Source: Aliidiomarina quisquiliarum (GTDB lineage Bacteria; Pseudomonadota; Gammaproteobacteria; Enterobacterales; Alteromonadaceae). From it: DNA of 50,349 bases. The notes under the pieces were generated by a model. It saw nothing but the letters and a program-made list of their open reading frames with translations, was not told the DNA's origin and searched no databases. Position numbers and translations under genes: made by a program. The stretch is taken from positions 1 to 50,349 of the forward strand of contig NZ_JAMFTN010000050.1 in the NCBI RefSeq assembly GCF_023922585.1, read 5' to 3'. Positions 16,917 through 26,298 of the stretch are shown here, one piece after another. Each line of letters starts with the position of its first letter. Within the stretch, counting starts at the first letter, position 1.

Positions 16917-18137
16917 TCAAACTGAAGCTGTCAAGTTTTTTGTCATAGAACTATAGCCAGTTTTATAATTAATAACCCAACCTATAAAAAACCAAATATA
17001 AACACCACTCCATATTACACTTGAGAAAAATAAATAAAATACACCTCCAAAAAAAATCATAAGTATAAAAAACCAGTCGACAGCGCTAATGTTCTTATCA
17101 AACAAAACCAGACCAAACTTCACAAGAACACAAATAACTGGCACAGCAAGTATAAGCCCTCCTTCATAAAGCAATTGAAGTATAAAATTGTGCACATAAT
17201 AATTATATTTACTTTCAAAAGAAGCTATACCGTTTCCAATTATAGGGCTATTTAAAAAACCCTCAAATCCTTCTCCCCAAATCCGATATCTACCAGAAGA
17301 AAGATCTTCATTATTTTCATAAGCATAAATAATTCTAATTAACGACCTAGACTCAACATTATAATCAGAAAGCAATGAATTAAACCAAATCATAATGCTA
17401 TACAACTCAGAATACAAAACAAACATAAAAACGAGAACTATAAATACAAACTTAAAATTAAACGACTTGTATTTTTTAATAGCAAAAAATATAAAAAACA
17501 ACACAAAAGCTAATAAAAAACTTCTAGCCCCAAATGTAATCATAAAGATAAAAAAAACTGAAGCCAAACAAAAGGAAACAACCCTTATAATTTTACTATC
17601 ATCATGCAATGAATTATAAAATAAAATAAATAAATACATACTAACAATATGAGAAATCCGCATATAGTAGCCAAAAGTATCAGTTATATATGAAGGAGTA
17701 AAATTATAAAAAACAACTAGATAAACAACCGGAGATATAACAAGTGAAAACAAAACTGCTAATCTGTATAAAAACTTATGGTCAAAATCAATACTAGAGT
17801 AAATAAACCCACACACCCCATAAATAATGAATGTGGAAAAATAATCTATATACGTCTTGTGGTCAACATTAAAGACTAAAGGAGTTATTAAGAAATAAAC
17901 AAAAAACAACAATAAAAAAACCAATGCACCCTTTTTTAAAACCCTTCCACCTTGAACATATATTCCTATAAAAAGACTTATAAAAGCAGATGCTGCAACT
18001 ATACCGGGAACTGGAAACACAAGAGTTAACCCTGGAGAAAAAAACAATAGAGACAAACCTAAACTAGCAACAATAGGCTTTGAAATTATTAAAGTATTAA
18101 TATATATGACTCCAGCAAAAATAAAAACACAAACCAC
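16917..18137 (-). CDS. Wzy-type O-antigen/polysaccharide polymerase
   Basis: A 406-aa, strongly hydrophobic protein with about 10-12 predicted membrane segments and a larger periplasmic loop near residues 245-300 containing SSGRYRIWGEGFEGFLNSPIIGNGIASFE. This loop, with its WGEGFE...SP..GNG pattern and the following YVHNFILQLLYEGG, is the signature of the O-antigen ligase/polymerase (Wzy_C) superfamily. The start is GTG at 18137; an in-frame TGA 10 bp upstream excludes a longer form. It is very AT-rich, as is common for wzy. The IS30 element follows it. Confidence 0.82.
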   Translation of the reverse strand: MVCVFIFAGVIYINTLIISKPIVASLGLSLLFFSPGLTLVFPVPGIVAASAFISLFIGIYVQGGRVLKKGALVFLLLFFVYFLITPLVFNVDHKTYIDYFSTFIIYGVCGFIYSSIDFDHKFLYRLAVLFSLVISPVVYLVVFYNFTPSYITDTFGYYMRISHIVSMYLFILFYNSLHDDSKIIRVVSFCLASVFFIFMITFGARSFLLAFVLFFIFFAIKKYKSFNFKFVFIVLVFMFVLYSELYSIMIWFNSLLSDYNVESRSLIRIIYAYENNEDLSSGRYRIWGEGFEGFLNSPIIGNGIASFESKYNYYVHNFILQLLYEGGLILAVPVICVLVKFGLVLFDKNISAVDWFFILMIFFGGVFYLFFSSVIWSGVYIWFFIGWVINYKTGYSSMTKNLTASV

Positions 18138-18339
18138 ACGAAAATATCAAATCACTGATTTTATCAGCCATCTTTTAATTATTTAACATATTCTCATGTT
18201 ATATTAAAAACCTCGATCTGAACCACAAAATATAAACTTCTACATTTTGATTCAAACAAAACAACCATATAATGTTATTTAGCATATAACAGTCAGTCTG
18301 GCCAAGTGCAAAGAATCCAAAAAATTATAAAATATAAAA

Positions 18340-19398
18340 CTATAACCTATATAGCATCTTCTTCAGTTTTTCTTCAAGTGCGAGATTGTTTTCAGCATAC
18401 ACTCTTACTTCTTCCGGTGCTGGTAGATCTCTTTGAGCAAGCTTTATCAGAATTTCAGCTATTGGTTCTATACTTTCATCGTTAGGCACAAGAAACCTAT
18501 AAGGTGAGTCTTCTGGAAAGTCTGGATCTTTACCCGCCCCAATCACACACAAGCCTTTAGCTATATACTCCCTGGTTTTAAGCACAGATGCTTCATCAAG
18601 CCCAATTCTAGACAATCCAAGACTTGCCACACTTATATTCATACTTTCATAAGCTGCTTCAAGCTCTTGACCATAAAGTGCGCCAGAAAAACGAACATGA
18701 GCGTTTAATTTTAGTTCATCAGCAAGTTTTTTTAATTCAGGTAAAAGTTCACCATCACCTACTAAGTTTAAATTTATTTCGATATCAGGATCTTTTTGCT
18801 TTGCTAAAGCCATTGCTTTAAGCAAGCGATCATAACCATGCCAAAAAGCAATACTTGCGACAGCAATTAAATTAATTTTATTTTCTTGCTTTTGCTGTTT
18901 AACAATTTTAATTGATTCATCAATTAAAATACCGTTACCCATTTTTAGAGTTTTACTTCTTAATCCAAAGGAAAAAAAATTAGACTCTTCTGCATACTGA
19001 ATTATTAAGTTTGCCGGAAATAATATCCAAGAACTAAAAATATAATTCCATACAATTTTAATTTTTAAGTTTTTAGCTTGTGCGCCTCGCATTTCATTTA
19101 AAGCAATAGCGCGTGGTGTCGGTATATCAATTATAATTTTTTTACCCTGCAGGCGCTTTATTAATACGATAGGAAACAGTAACGTTTGGATAAGAAAAGA
19201 AAACCGTATAAAAATAATATCAGCATCATCGATAAGGATTGCTTTCCAGCTTTTATATTTATCAGCAGATTTGTATGCTTTGTGCTCAGCTTGTAAACCA
19301 AGGTTTTGTGCAGCTTTGACTGTATTGTCTATTTTTTTCATTACCCCGGGGAAATTCTCACTGCCGTAGGAATAATAGCTCATCTTTTTAAAATTCAT
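18340..19398 (-). CDS. GT4-family (GT-B fold) glycosyltransferase
   Basis: A 352-aa protein with the glycosyl transferase group 1 layout. A divergent N-terminal half is followed from about residue 180 by INLIAVASIAFWHGYDRLLKAM, VGDGELLPELKKLA, VRFSGALYGQELEAAYESM, and the acidic region SRIGLDEASVLKTREYIAKG. These are the usual donor-site elements. Its stop is 1 bp from the wbpI start, so it is co-transcribed. It probably adds a sugar to the lipid-linked repeat unit; the sugar is not known. A 202-bp AT-rich gap without any gene separates it from wzy. Confidence 0.85.
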   Translation of the reverse strand: MNFKKMSYYSYGSENFPGVMKKIDNTVKAAQNLGLQAEHKAYKSADKYKSWKAILIDDADIIFIRFSFLIQTLLFPIVLIKRLQGKKIIIDIPTPRAIALNEMRGAQAKNLKIKIVWNYIFSSWILFPANLIIQYAEESNFFSFGLRSKTLKMGNGILIDESIKIVKQQKQENKINLIAVASIAFWHGYDRLLKAMALAKQKDPDIEINLNLVGDGELLPELKKLADELKLNAHVRFSGALYGQELEAAYESMNISVASLGLSRIGLDEASVLKTREYIAKGLCVIGAGKDPDFPEDSPYRFLVPNDESIEPIAEILIKLAQRDLPAPEEVRVYAENNLALEEKLKKMLYRL

Positions 19399-19399
19399 A

Positions 19400-20467
19400 T
19401 TAATTTACGCTCTGCAATATTCGTGCTATCCGCTTTGCCGCTTTACCACCACCATACAACCCACTCTCATCCTTAACCGCACGGCCTAAGTTACGCGTAG
19501 CAGCCTCAATAATCTTATCGGTATCCGCCCCCACCAACTCATTGGCCTCCGCTTCAACTAACTCAACCCACTCCGTCTGGTCGCGCATGGTGACGCAGGC
19601 TTTGCCCATAAAGAAGGCTTCTTTTTGTACGCCCCCGCTATCGGTTAACACTAAGCCTGTGTGTTGTAGTAACCACAGCATTTCTAAATAACCCACAGGT
19701 TCAATAAGATGCACATTCAGGGTTAAGCCTTGTTCAGCAATGACTTTACGTGTGCGCGGGTGTAGGGGTAAAACCACAGGAGCAAGGTGTGCGTGCAAAT
19801 GATTTAGCGCAGCAACAATGGCAGCGAGCCGTTGTGGGTTATCGGTATTTTCAGCACGGTGTAAAGTGGTCAAGATAAAACCATCCACCACAGAAAACCC
19901 AACAGGCATAATCGCGCGTGGTGCAAACAGCTCCGCGCTATCCTGCATCACATCGCCGACCTGCAACACTTGGATGAGCTTATCGGCAAAGCCTTCGCGT
20001 TCTAGGTTAGCCACAGCTGAATCCGTTGGGCAAAACAACACACTGCTGATTTGATCCGTCAAAATGCGGTTAATTTCTTCTGGCATCTGCATATTAAAAC
20101 TACGCAAACCAGCTTCAACGTGCGCTACAGGGATATGCAACTTAGCAGCGGCTAAAGCACCGGCAAGCGTGGAGTTGGTATCGCCATAGACCAATACCCA
20201 ATCAGGCTTTTCTTGCAGCAAGACCTTCTCAATCTCAATTAGCATGCGACCGGTCATATCACCGTGACTACCACTACTGATATTGAGTTGATAGTCAGGA
20301 CGTGGGATGGCCAGTTGATCAAAAAACACATCCGACATATTCGCGTCAAAATGTTGGCCGGTGTGGACTAAAACTTCAGCTAGGCCGTCGGTTTCTTGAA
20401 TGGCTTTGGAGACGACGCTGGCTTTAATGAATTGAGGGCGCGCGCCTATAACTGTCACAATCTTCAT
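19400..20467 (-). CDS. wbpI: UDP-2,3-diacetamido-2,3-dideoxyglucuronate 2-epimerase (WbpI-like)
   Basis: A 355-aa non-hydrolysing UDP-sugar 2-epimerase: IGARPQFIKASVVSKAI, HTGQHFDANMSDVFFDQL, VYGDTNSTLAGALAA, HVEAGLRSFNMQMPEEINRI and LTDSGGVQKEAFFMG. The opening matches the WbpI/WlbD branch better than WecB, which begins GTRPEAIK. Since wbpA, wbpB, wbpD and wbpE are all in the same cluster, the likely reaction is the last step to UDP-ManNAc3NAcA. A WecB-type activity (UDP-GlcNAc to UDP-ManNAc) is the alternative. Confidence 0.87.
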   Translation of the reverse strand: MKIVTVIGARPQFIKASVVSKAIQETDGLAEVLVHTGQHFDANMSDVFFDQLAIPRPDYQLNISSGSHGDMTGRMLIEIEKVLLQEKPDWVLVYGDTNSTLAGALAAAKLHIPVAHVEAGLRSFNMQMPEEINRILTDQISSVLFCPTDSAVANLEREGFADKLIQVLQVGDVMQDSAELFAPRAIMPVGFSVVDGFILTTLHRAENTDNPQRLAAIVAALNHLHAHLAPVVLPLHPRTRKVIAEQGLTLNVHLIEPVGYLEMLWLLQHTGLVLTDSGGVQKEAFFMGKACVTMRDQTEWVELVEAEANELVGADTDKIIEAATRNLGRAVKDESGLYGGGKAAKRIARILQSVN

Positions 20468-20534
20468 GAAAAAATTACACCCTTTATCTAATTATAAAAC
20501 CAGACAACCTATTTCCTATATTAGAATAGTAAAA

Positions 20535-21173
20535 CTAGCCTTTATAACCTTTGATCAGTAACCCTTCGGAGGTTTTATCTGAAATAATTTTCGCTGGTAT
20601 TCCACCAATTGTTGCATTTCCTTCTGAAAAACTTCTATTCACTACTGCATTTGCCCCTATAGACATATTTGATCCAAGCTGTATTTTTCCAAATATTTTA
20701 ACACCTGGCCCAATATAACAATTATCGCCTATAGTCGGTGCATAATCACTCTTTCCAGCCTCTGTACCAATATTTACACAAACATGTATACGGCAATTAG
20801 CACCAACTTTCGCACCACCATTTACAACTAGCGTTCCTCTATGAGCAATTGACAACCCAGGCCCAAAGATATTAATTGGAATAGAATAGCCTAATTTACG
20901 ACCTTGCATCTTATATCTATAAGCAATATATGCTCGATAAAATCTATTTTTTTTGCAGTTAGTCAAAAATTCTAATTTACGCATTGTTTTTTGAAAACGC
21001 CAAATATCATTAAACAAATAATTCATAAGTGTTTTCTCAATGCCTAAAGAAACTCTATCTGCCTCAAGAAATTTCAAATACTGTGCATATGTTTTAATCA
21101 TCAAACGTACCCATAAAATTATAAAACCTTTAAGATACACAAACTTTGGTATAAAGTTTTTTATCAAATTCAT
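20535..21173 (-). CDS. Serine-acetyltransferase-like hexapeptide acyltransferase
   Basis: About 212 aa, from ATG 21173 (MNLIKNF). A longer frame opens at 21215 inside the preceding gene, and ATG 21101 (MIKTYAQ) is another option. The C-terminal half is a left-handed beta-helix: IAHRGTLVVNGGAKVGANCRIHVCVNIG, APTIGDNCYIGPGVKIFGKIQLGSNMSIGANAVV, then GNATIGGIPAKII. This is the serine O-acetyltransferase-like layout seen in many polysaccharide clusters, where such enzymes O-acetylate a sugar. Target sugar unknown. The start overlaps the deacetylase gene. Confidence 0.82.
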   Translation of the reverse strand: MNLIKNFIPKFVYLKGFIILWVRLMIKTYAQYLKFLEADRVSLGIEKTLMNYLFNDIWRFQKTMRKLEFLTNCKKNRFYRAYIAYRYKMQGRKLGYSIPINIFGPGLSIAHRGTLVVNGGAKVGANCRIHVCVNIGTEAGKSDYAPTIGDNCYIGPGVKIFGKIQLGSNMSIGANAVVNRSFSEGNATIGGIPAKIISDKTSEGLLIKGYKG

Positions 21174-21954
21174 TATGAAAATGACTATTATGCCAAAGCA
21201 ACGTAAAGCACCCACTCACCCTACGACACGTATCTTTCAGCCCTGCAAATTTGTTCTCAGCCTCAGCGCCATAGCCTAAGCCCATATAACGGTCGGCGAT
21301 TATAGTGCATTCCATAGCTATTAGTGGCCTTATGCGTATTTGTAGTGATTGCTGGGTGATGGTGTTAAACGCTGGGTACTCAAAGCAAGTGCCGCAACGA
21401 AAGCCGGGCAAGTCGGCGTAGCTTAGCGTTGAATCGTAAGTCATGCCGGCATCGTTCCACGCTTGTAAGGTGCTGGGATGCTCCCAGCGCAGGTAATGCA
21501 TACGTCCACCAAATTCGTTTTGTTTGATACCTTCTTTTTGCATTACAGCCCGTAGGCGGTTGGCTTCTTGCTTTATGAGCTGGGGCGTTTGGTAGGTGCC
21601 GTAGCTGGGGTGTAGGCCAATTTCGTGCCCGCGCTGATGTATTCGTTGTATCAGTTCGCGTATGGCTGGCTCTTCTGGCTGATAGTCAGCATCCATGTTG
21701 CTGGTGGTGCCGCAGATAAAATAAAACGCACTGGTTAGCCCGTTTTTTTCTGATACATCCATTAGCCAGTCAAACGTATTATACGGGTCAGCAGGATGCA
21801 GCTTCTGGCCACTGTTTAAACGCACCCAAGGGGCTATCATTGCGCCTTTAATATCTCTGCGCTTAAGCACATCGCCTGCCATGTTTTTAAGTATGCTTTT
21901 AGCCGAACCAAAGCCATAACGGCTCGGTGCATCCACATCATGGCTCACCTTCAT
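21130..21954 (-). CDS. Polysaccharide-deacetylase-like protein, N-terminally truncated
   Basis: A 274-aa frame of the NodB/polysaccharide-deacetylase type. Metal-site candidates are the SHDVDAP aspartates at its very N-terminus, HEIGLHPSYGTY near residue 114, and LLWHNSHF near 255. The open frame continues upstream of ATG 21954 as WPQVGLKQHEFS to a TAA near 22002. In relatives that segment lies inside a longer protein with an extra N-terminal domain, so the gene has probably lost its 5' third. The 140 bp upstream, before the amidotransferase stop, hold no recognisable start. It may be a decayed gene or a surviving catalytic domain. Confidence 0.65.
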   Translation of the reverse strand: MKVSHDVDAPSRYGFGSAKSILKNMAGDVLKRRDIKGAMIAPWVRLNSGQKLHPADPYNTFDWLMDVSEKNGLTSAFYFICGTTSNMDADYQPEEPAIRELIQRIHQRGHEIGLHPSYGTYQTPQLIKQEANRLRAVMQKEGIKQNEFGGRMHYLRWEHPSTLQAWNDAGMTYDSTLSYADLPGFRCGTCFEYPAFNTITQQSLQIRIRPLIAMECTIIADRYMGLGYGAEAENKFAGLKDTCRRVSGCFTLLWHNSHFHNEFDKKLYTKVCVS

Positions 21955-22095
21955 ACTGAATTCATGCTGCTTAAGCCCAACCTGCGGCCACTGTTTTTAA
22001 ATCACTTGCCCTAACACATGCAACTACTCGTCTACTACAGGGCGTACAAGCTAGTTGTGCTGATCGGCGTGGCTTTGGATGACTAACAAAATTTA

Positions 22096-23226
22096 TTAAT
22101 TACGTCCGATTAATTTTTTTATAACTTTTGCCATAAGTGGAGACACTTTTAAATACAAAGAGGTTGGATATTCATTATGCTGTTTACCTGGCTGGGACAT
22201 GATTTGGTCAAATTCTTCTTTACCCATATCTAGCTTATCAAGCACTCTTTGAATCGTTTCTTGCATATCGGCTTCATCATACAAAGGAAGCTCATATTGA
22301 CGTTGAGCTTCTTCACGAGTCATTTGTCCGGAAGCAATCATGCTGGATAGATGGGATGTGCGTTTATCAACACCAAATTTATGATAAAACCAATACTGCT
22401 GCACAAACTTTGTCAAATCGTTTTCCAGGTGCTTACCACCGTAGTATTCAAAACCACAATAACCCATGAGTTCTTGCATAGCTCTATCGCGGTTGTAATC
22501 AATTAAATTTAAGGGTGTAGGAGTCTCTACTTTCAATAAATAAGCATCAATATCTTTCTTAAAGGCAGACAAAAGGGTTAGTTTATTCAAACTTCCTTTC
22601 CCAAAATTTTTATGAATATACTTTAAATTAGTCAAATCATATGCTGTATACGTGTTACCTGCTTGCAAAATACATTCAAGCGCATAGTTACTACCAGAGA
22701 CAAATGTTCTAAGTTTATTTTTTTTCATAAACTCATAAACAGCTGCAAACAATACATTATCTTGCGGCACGGCTAGATTTGGTACGCCAGCACGCATATA
22801 AGCTTTAGTTAACTCATTAAATTGCTCTGTGTCTGGCTTTACAATTTTCATATCTAAATTAGGAAAGTTAGCTATACGCTCTATGTTTCTTTTGGAGACT
22901 TCTGTATCAAAGCCATCATCAACATGAACAGCTAATATTCTAAGCCCCCACTTTACAGAACCAAGGTAAGCTAAATAAGAGGAATCAAGACCTCCTGAAA
23001 TACCCATTAAACAATCGTATTTATGATCTTTATTTTCTTCTTTTAATCGCGCAATTAACTCTTGAAGCTTTTGTTCTCCAAGTTTGTTAGGAAAATAAAC
23101 TTTATCTTGTATTTCTAGTGCATAGCTACAGTAGTTACAGAAACCTTCTTTATCAAAAGCTATTTTATCATCAGATTTGTTGTCCATAATACAGCGGTTG
23201 CATTGCTGATATTTTTCTTTATTCAT
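22096..23226 (-). CDS. N-acetyl sugar amidotransferase (WbpG/PseA family)
   Basis: A 376-aa ATP-pyrophosphatase-type enzyme. N-terminal CxxC pairs (CNRCIMD, CNYCSYA) look like a zinc site; the PP-loop is GISGGLDSSYLAYLG (about residues 76-90), followed by AVHVDDGFDTEVSKRNIE. The family (WbpG, LegG-like, PseA) converts an acetamido group of a sugar to an amidino group using ammonia from a HisH-type partner. In P. aeruginosa O5-type clusters WbpG acts on ManNAc3NAcA, for which this cluster has the full pathway. No hisH or hisF homologue is present in the window. Confidence 0.87.
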   Translation of the reverse strand: MNKEKYQQCNRCIMDNKSDDKIAFDKEGFCNYCSYALEIQDKVYFPNKLGEQKLQELIARLKEENKDHKYDCLMGISGGLDSSYLAYLGSVKWGLRILAVHVDDGFDTEVSKRNIERIANFPNLDMKIVKPDTEQFNELTKAYMRAGVPNLAVPQDNVLFAAVYEFMKKNKLRTFVSGSNYALECILQAGNTYTAYDLTNLKYIHKNFGKGSLNKLTLLSAFKKDIDAYLLKVETPTPLNLIDYNRDRAMQELMGYCGFEYYGGKHLENDLTKFVQQYWFYHKFGVDKRTSHLSSMIASGQMTREEAQRQYELPLYDEADMQETIQRVLDKLDMGKEEFDQIMSQPGKQHNEYPTSLYLKVSPLMAKVIKKLIGRN

Positions 23227-23245
23227 AATAAGTCACCTTTAAAAA

Positions 23246-24520
23246 CTAGATTTTGTCTTGTATTTTCCTAACTGTAGCAAGCACAACCATTAAATATAAA
23301 GTATAAAAAATAAACCCTGATACTGCGTAGTATTCTCCGATGAATATATTTTGATACGTGGCTGCAAAATATACAGCACCAACTCTAATTACCAAGCCAG
23401 AAGCCTGAAGATAAAATGCTATTTTTTGGTTGTTTGTAATATATAAAATTGAAGAAACTGGTGAGGTTATAAATTGCATAAAAAACCAAGGCGCCATCCA
23501 ACTAATCAAAACACCAGTACGACTCCATTCTTCGCCAAGTAAATAAGGCATAAGAATAGGAGATATTATTGCAGCAGCTAATATAGGAATACCAGATATC
23601 TTAGCAAGATTTATTATGGTTTTTTTTGTAAAAGATTTAAGTTCGCCACGGTGATATCGGTCTGCACCTTCTGCTAAATATACCTGTGCTATAGCGCCGC
23701 CTAATAAGCTCATTGGTGCTGAAAGCAATTGCATGGCGATCATTAAATAGCCTGCCTCTGAGCCTATTGTATAATAGGCGATAATTATTATTGGTAGCTG
23801 TATACCTGCAGTGTTGGTGAAAACTTCTAAAGTTGTATACTTTGGAAATTTATCATATCGCTTCAAAGCTAGTTTAAAGTGTTTGAGCTTAACGCTTTTA
23901 AACACTTTAATATCATATTTTAAAAGTGAAGCCCCTAAGCTAATAAAACCAGAACCTTGCGCAAGCAGTTGCCCAAAAATCAAACCAATGGTAGAGCCGG
24001 CCAAAAAATATCCCGCACCCAACTTTATGCCAGTACCACTTAGAGACTGTGTGACTCTTGTTTTGGCTATCAATCCAAATTTTTTATTACGAGTGCTCCA
24101 GTACTGTAATGCATTGTACATTCCAACAGCGAAAACCCCAATTGGAATAAGCCATAAAAAATGTATCAATTTATCATTAGTCAGGGTATTTATTAGTTCT
24201 TTTAAAAAGATAACAGCTAGTGTGGATAAACCAGTAAAAACAAATACACTCGTTATTGCAAGCAAGCATAATGCTGCAGCAACACGATCTGATTTTGGTA
24301 GTGGTATTGCGTATTCAAAACACAAACAAGAAACCACAGTTATCAGTGAAAGTGCAGATACATATACTGCTAAAACAGAGAAAGCATCAGGACTGTATAG
24401 TCTCGTTAATATTGGCAGGCTTAAGATTGCAATCAGTTGTCCTATTGCTGTACCGCCAACCAACATAGCAACCCGACGTAAGAAAGGATTACCAGATAGT
24501 TTATTTTTTATAAAACTCAT
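23246..24520 (-). CDS. wzx: Wzx-type repeat-unit flippase
   Basis: A 424-aa integral membrane protein with about 12 hydrophobic segments (e.g. VAMLVGGTAIGQLIAILSLPIL, IPILAAAIISPILMPYLLG). It begins with the FLRRVAMLVGGT pattern of polysaccharide transporters of the MOP superfamily. It would flip the undecaprenyl-linked repeat unit across the inner membrane for Wzy polymerisation. It sits between wbpE and the amidotransferase, 19 bp from the latter. Confidence 0.88.
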   Translation of the reverse strand: MSFIKNKLSGNPFLRRVAMLVGGTAIGQLIAILSLPILTRLYSPDAFSVLAVYVSALSLITVVSCLCFEYAIPLPKSDRVAAALCLLAITSVFVFTGLSTLAVIFLKELINTLTNDKLIHFLWLIPIGVFAVGMYNALQYWSTRNKKFGLIAKTRVTQSLSGTGIKLGAGYFLAGSTIGLIFGQLLAQGSGFISLGASLLKYDIKVFKSVKLKHFKLALKRYDKFPKYTTLEVFTNTAGIQLPIIIIAYYTIGSEAGYLMIAMQLLSAPMSLLGGAIAQVYLAEGADRYHRGELKSFTKKTIINLAKISGIPILAAAIISPILMPYLLGEEWSRTGVLISWMAPWFFMQFITSPVSSILYITNNQKIAFYLQASGLVIRVGAVYFAATYQNIFIGEYYAVSGFIFYTLYLMVVLATVRKIQDKI

Positions 24521-24682
24521 CAGAGTAAGAACTCTTTTATAATAATCAATGCTTGTTTAGCATATTTTACCTACTTCATTTAAGTGGTGTTCGTCATAGT
24601 AAATTAGATAGCCTTGCCAAACAGGTGGCTGTATAAGAATATCCAATCTATCTAGCCTTAAATAGATAATTTTATTGGTAAT

Positions 24683-24712
24683 AAGCGCTAGCTATGGCAA
24701 GAGCTAGCGCTT
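24683..24712. repeat. 11-bp palindrome in the wbpE-wzx gap
   Basis: AAGCGCTAGCT (24683-24693) pairs perfectly with AGCTAGCGCTT (24702-24712) around an 8-nt loop. No T-tract follows on either strand, so it is not a standard terminator. It could be a weak terminator, an mRNA 3'-end protector after wbpE, or a protein site. The rest of the 237-bp gap is AT-rich with nothing else I can identify. Confidence 0.5.
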
Positions 24713-24757
24713 CACGAAACAGATCAAAACAATGTGCTAAAAAGCTGAGAAGCAATG

Positions 24758-25867
24758 TTAGCTCTGCAAAACTGAAACCACCTTCTGTTGTTCTCCTTCC
24801 GTCATATACGGATGCATCGGTAGGCTCATCACTTTCTCAGCTACGGCATCGCCTATGGGTAGTTGTACGCTGGCGTCTGCTACCGCTGGTTGTTTGTTAA
24901 GCGGGATTGGGTAATGTACGGCTGTGGGTATGCCGGCTTCGTTTAGCTTGGCTTGTACTTGGTCGCGGTTGTCTACTTGGATGGTGTATTGGGCGTAGAC
25001 GCTGGTGTTGTGGTCTTCTATATAGGGGGTAATTATTTGATTTGTCGGGCTAAAGCCGCGACCTACAAGAGCATGTTCCGCGAACAGTTCGTTATAGCGC
25101 GCAGCAACTTGTTGGCGTAATGCCACTTCTTCAGCAAAGATTTCTAGTTTGGGTAGTAAAATCGCAGCCTGTAGGGTGTCTAATCGGCTGTTTACTCCAA
25201 CTCGAATATGGTGGTAGCGACGGTCTTGGCCGTGGCGGGCGATCTGGCGCAGCACTATTGCCAGCTCATCATCATTGGTAAAAATAGCGCCGCCATCACC
25301 GTAGCAGCCCAAGGGTTTACTAGGGAAGAAGCTGGTGCAGGATACTGTACTGAGGTTGCAAGACTGTTTGCCCTTATAAGTTGCGCCGAAGCTTTGTGCG
25401 GCATCTTCAATGACGGGAATGCCGTATTTGTTGGCGATGGCATTAATGGCATCAAAGTCTGCGCATTGGCCGTATAAGCTCACAGGGATAATGGCTTTAG
25501 TGCGCGGTGTGATGGCGGCTTCTAGCTTGGTTGGATCTAGATTGTAGGTTTTTGGGCATACATCAACATACACAGGTTTTGCGCCTAACAAGGCAACGGT
25601 TTCAGCGGTGGCTATGTAGGTAAAGCCTGGGGTGATTACTTCGTCGCCTTGGCCAATACCGAAAGCCATTTGAGCTATTTGTAACGCATCAGTACCGTTA
25701 GCAACACTGATGCAGTGTTTTGAACCTGTAAAAGCAGCAAGTTTTTCTTCTAGTTCAGCGACCTCAGGGCCTAAAATATACTGACCATGAGCAAGCACTT
25801 TTTGAATGTTTGCGTCTATTTTATCTTTAATGCGCGCCTGTTGGGCTGCTAAGTCTATAAATTGCAT
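24758..25867 (-). CDS. wbpE: DegT/DnrJ/EryC1 aminotransferase (WbpE-like)
   Basis: A 369-aa PLP-dependent sugar aminotransferase, expected to convert UDP-2-acetamido-3-keto-glucuronate to the 3-amino sugar. Motifs: GPEVAELEEKLAAFTG, VANGTDALQIAQMA, the Asp in VIEDAAQSFGA, and the PLP lysine in SFFPSKPLGCYGDGGAIF (about residue 186). I chose ATG 25867 (MQFIDLAAQQ) because AAAGG lies upstream and family members start there; the longer frame from 25909 translates inverted-repeat sequence. Confidence 0.92.
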   Translation of the reverse strand: MQFIDLAAQQARIKDKIDANIQKVLAHGQYILGPEVAELEEKLAAFTGSKHCISVANGTDALQIAQMAFGIGQGDEVITPGFTYIATAETVALLGAKPVYVDVCPKTYNLDPTKLEAAITPRTKAIIPVSLYGQCADFDAINAIANKYGIPVIEDAAQSFGATYKGKQSCNLSTVSCTSFFPSKPLGCYGDGGAIFTNDDELAIVLRQIARHGQDRRYHHIRVGVNSRLDTLQAAILLPKLEIFAEEVALRQQVAARYNELFAEHALVGRGFSPTNQIITPYIEDHNTSVYAQYTIQVDNRDQVQAKLNEAGIPTAVHYPIPLNKQPAVADASVQLPIGDAVAEKVMSLPMHPYMTEGEQQKVVSVLQS

Positions 25868-25886
25868 GCTGAAACCTTTGTTATTG

Positions 25887-25914
25887 GCCACGGAATCCAC
25901 TGAAAACACGGAAG
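25887..25914 (+). repeat. Left inverted repeat flanking the GxxExxY gene
   Basis: GCCACGGAATCCACT followed by GAAAACACGGAAG. It is the inverted counterpart of 26299-26329 (14 of the first 15 outer bases agree or differ by one) and lies 20 bp upstream of wbpE and 10 bp past the GxxExxY stop. Confidence 0.7.
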
Positions 25915-25923
25915 TAAAAAATT

Positions 25924-26286
25924 TTAATAAATAATTCTTTTAATAGAGGCTTTGGGGTGGGTGAAGTTAATTAGTAGGCCTACTTTTATGCCGGTGACTT
26001 TCAAATAGTTGATTAGCTGTGCTTCAGCAGCATGTGGCACTTCTTTTTGAGCTTTTAGTTCAAGTAAGACTTTATTATCAACTATTAAGTCTGCTCTAAA
26101 TTCACCTACTAGCTGTTCTTTGTACAAAACCTTTAGGGGTACTTCCGAGTTAACTCGTAGACCCTGTAATTGTAATTCTTTGATAAGCGCATTTTGATAA
26201 ACAACTTCAAGAAAGCCAGCGCCTAGTGTGCGGTACACTTCATATACACAACCGCGTATTTTATAGGTCAGTTCTTCTTCATACAT
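25924..26286 (-). CDS. GxxExxY family protein (PD-(D/E)XK nuclease-like)
   Basis: About 120 aa, from ATG 26286 (MYEEELTYKIRGCV); a TTG at 26292 opens the frame 2 codons earlier. The family motif appears as GAGFLEVVYQNAL. The nuclease-like core follows: EFRADLIVDNKVLLELKAQKEV, giving the D...ExK pattern, then INYLKVTGIKVGLLINF. Such small genes are scattered singly in many genomes and their function is unknown. It has no evident role in polysaccharide synthesis and interrupts the wbpD-wbpE pair, flanked by inverted repeats. Confidence 0.9.
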   Translation of the reverse strand: MYEEELTYKIRGCVYEVYRTLGAGFLEVVYQNALIKELQLQGLRVNSEVPLKVLYKEQLVGEFRADLIVDNKVLLELKAQKEVPHAAEAQLINYLKVTGIKVGLLINFTHPKASIKRIIY

Positions 26287-26298
26287 AAGCAATCCTTG

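Noticed and set aside
21970-22080. Possible small gene or rRNA/IS fragment in the gap before the deacetylase
   Set aside because: Short open frames exist on both strands, but none has a recognisable motif or start, and I could not match it to a known element from memory.
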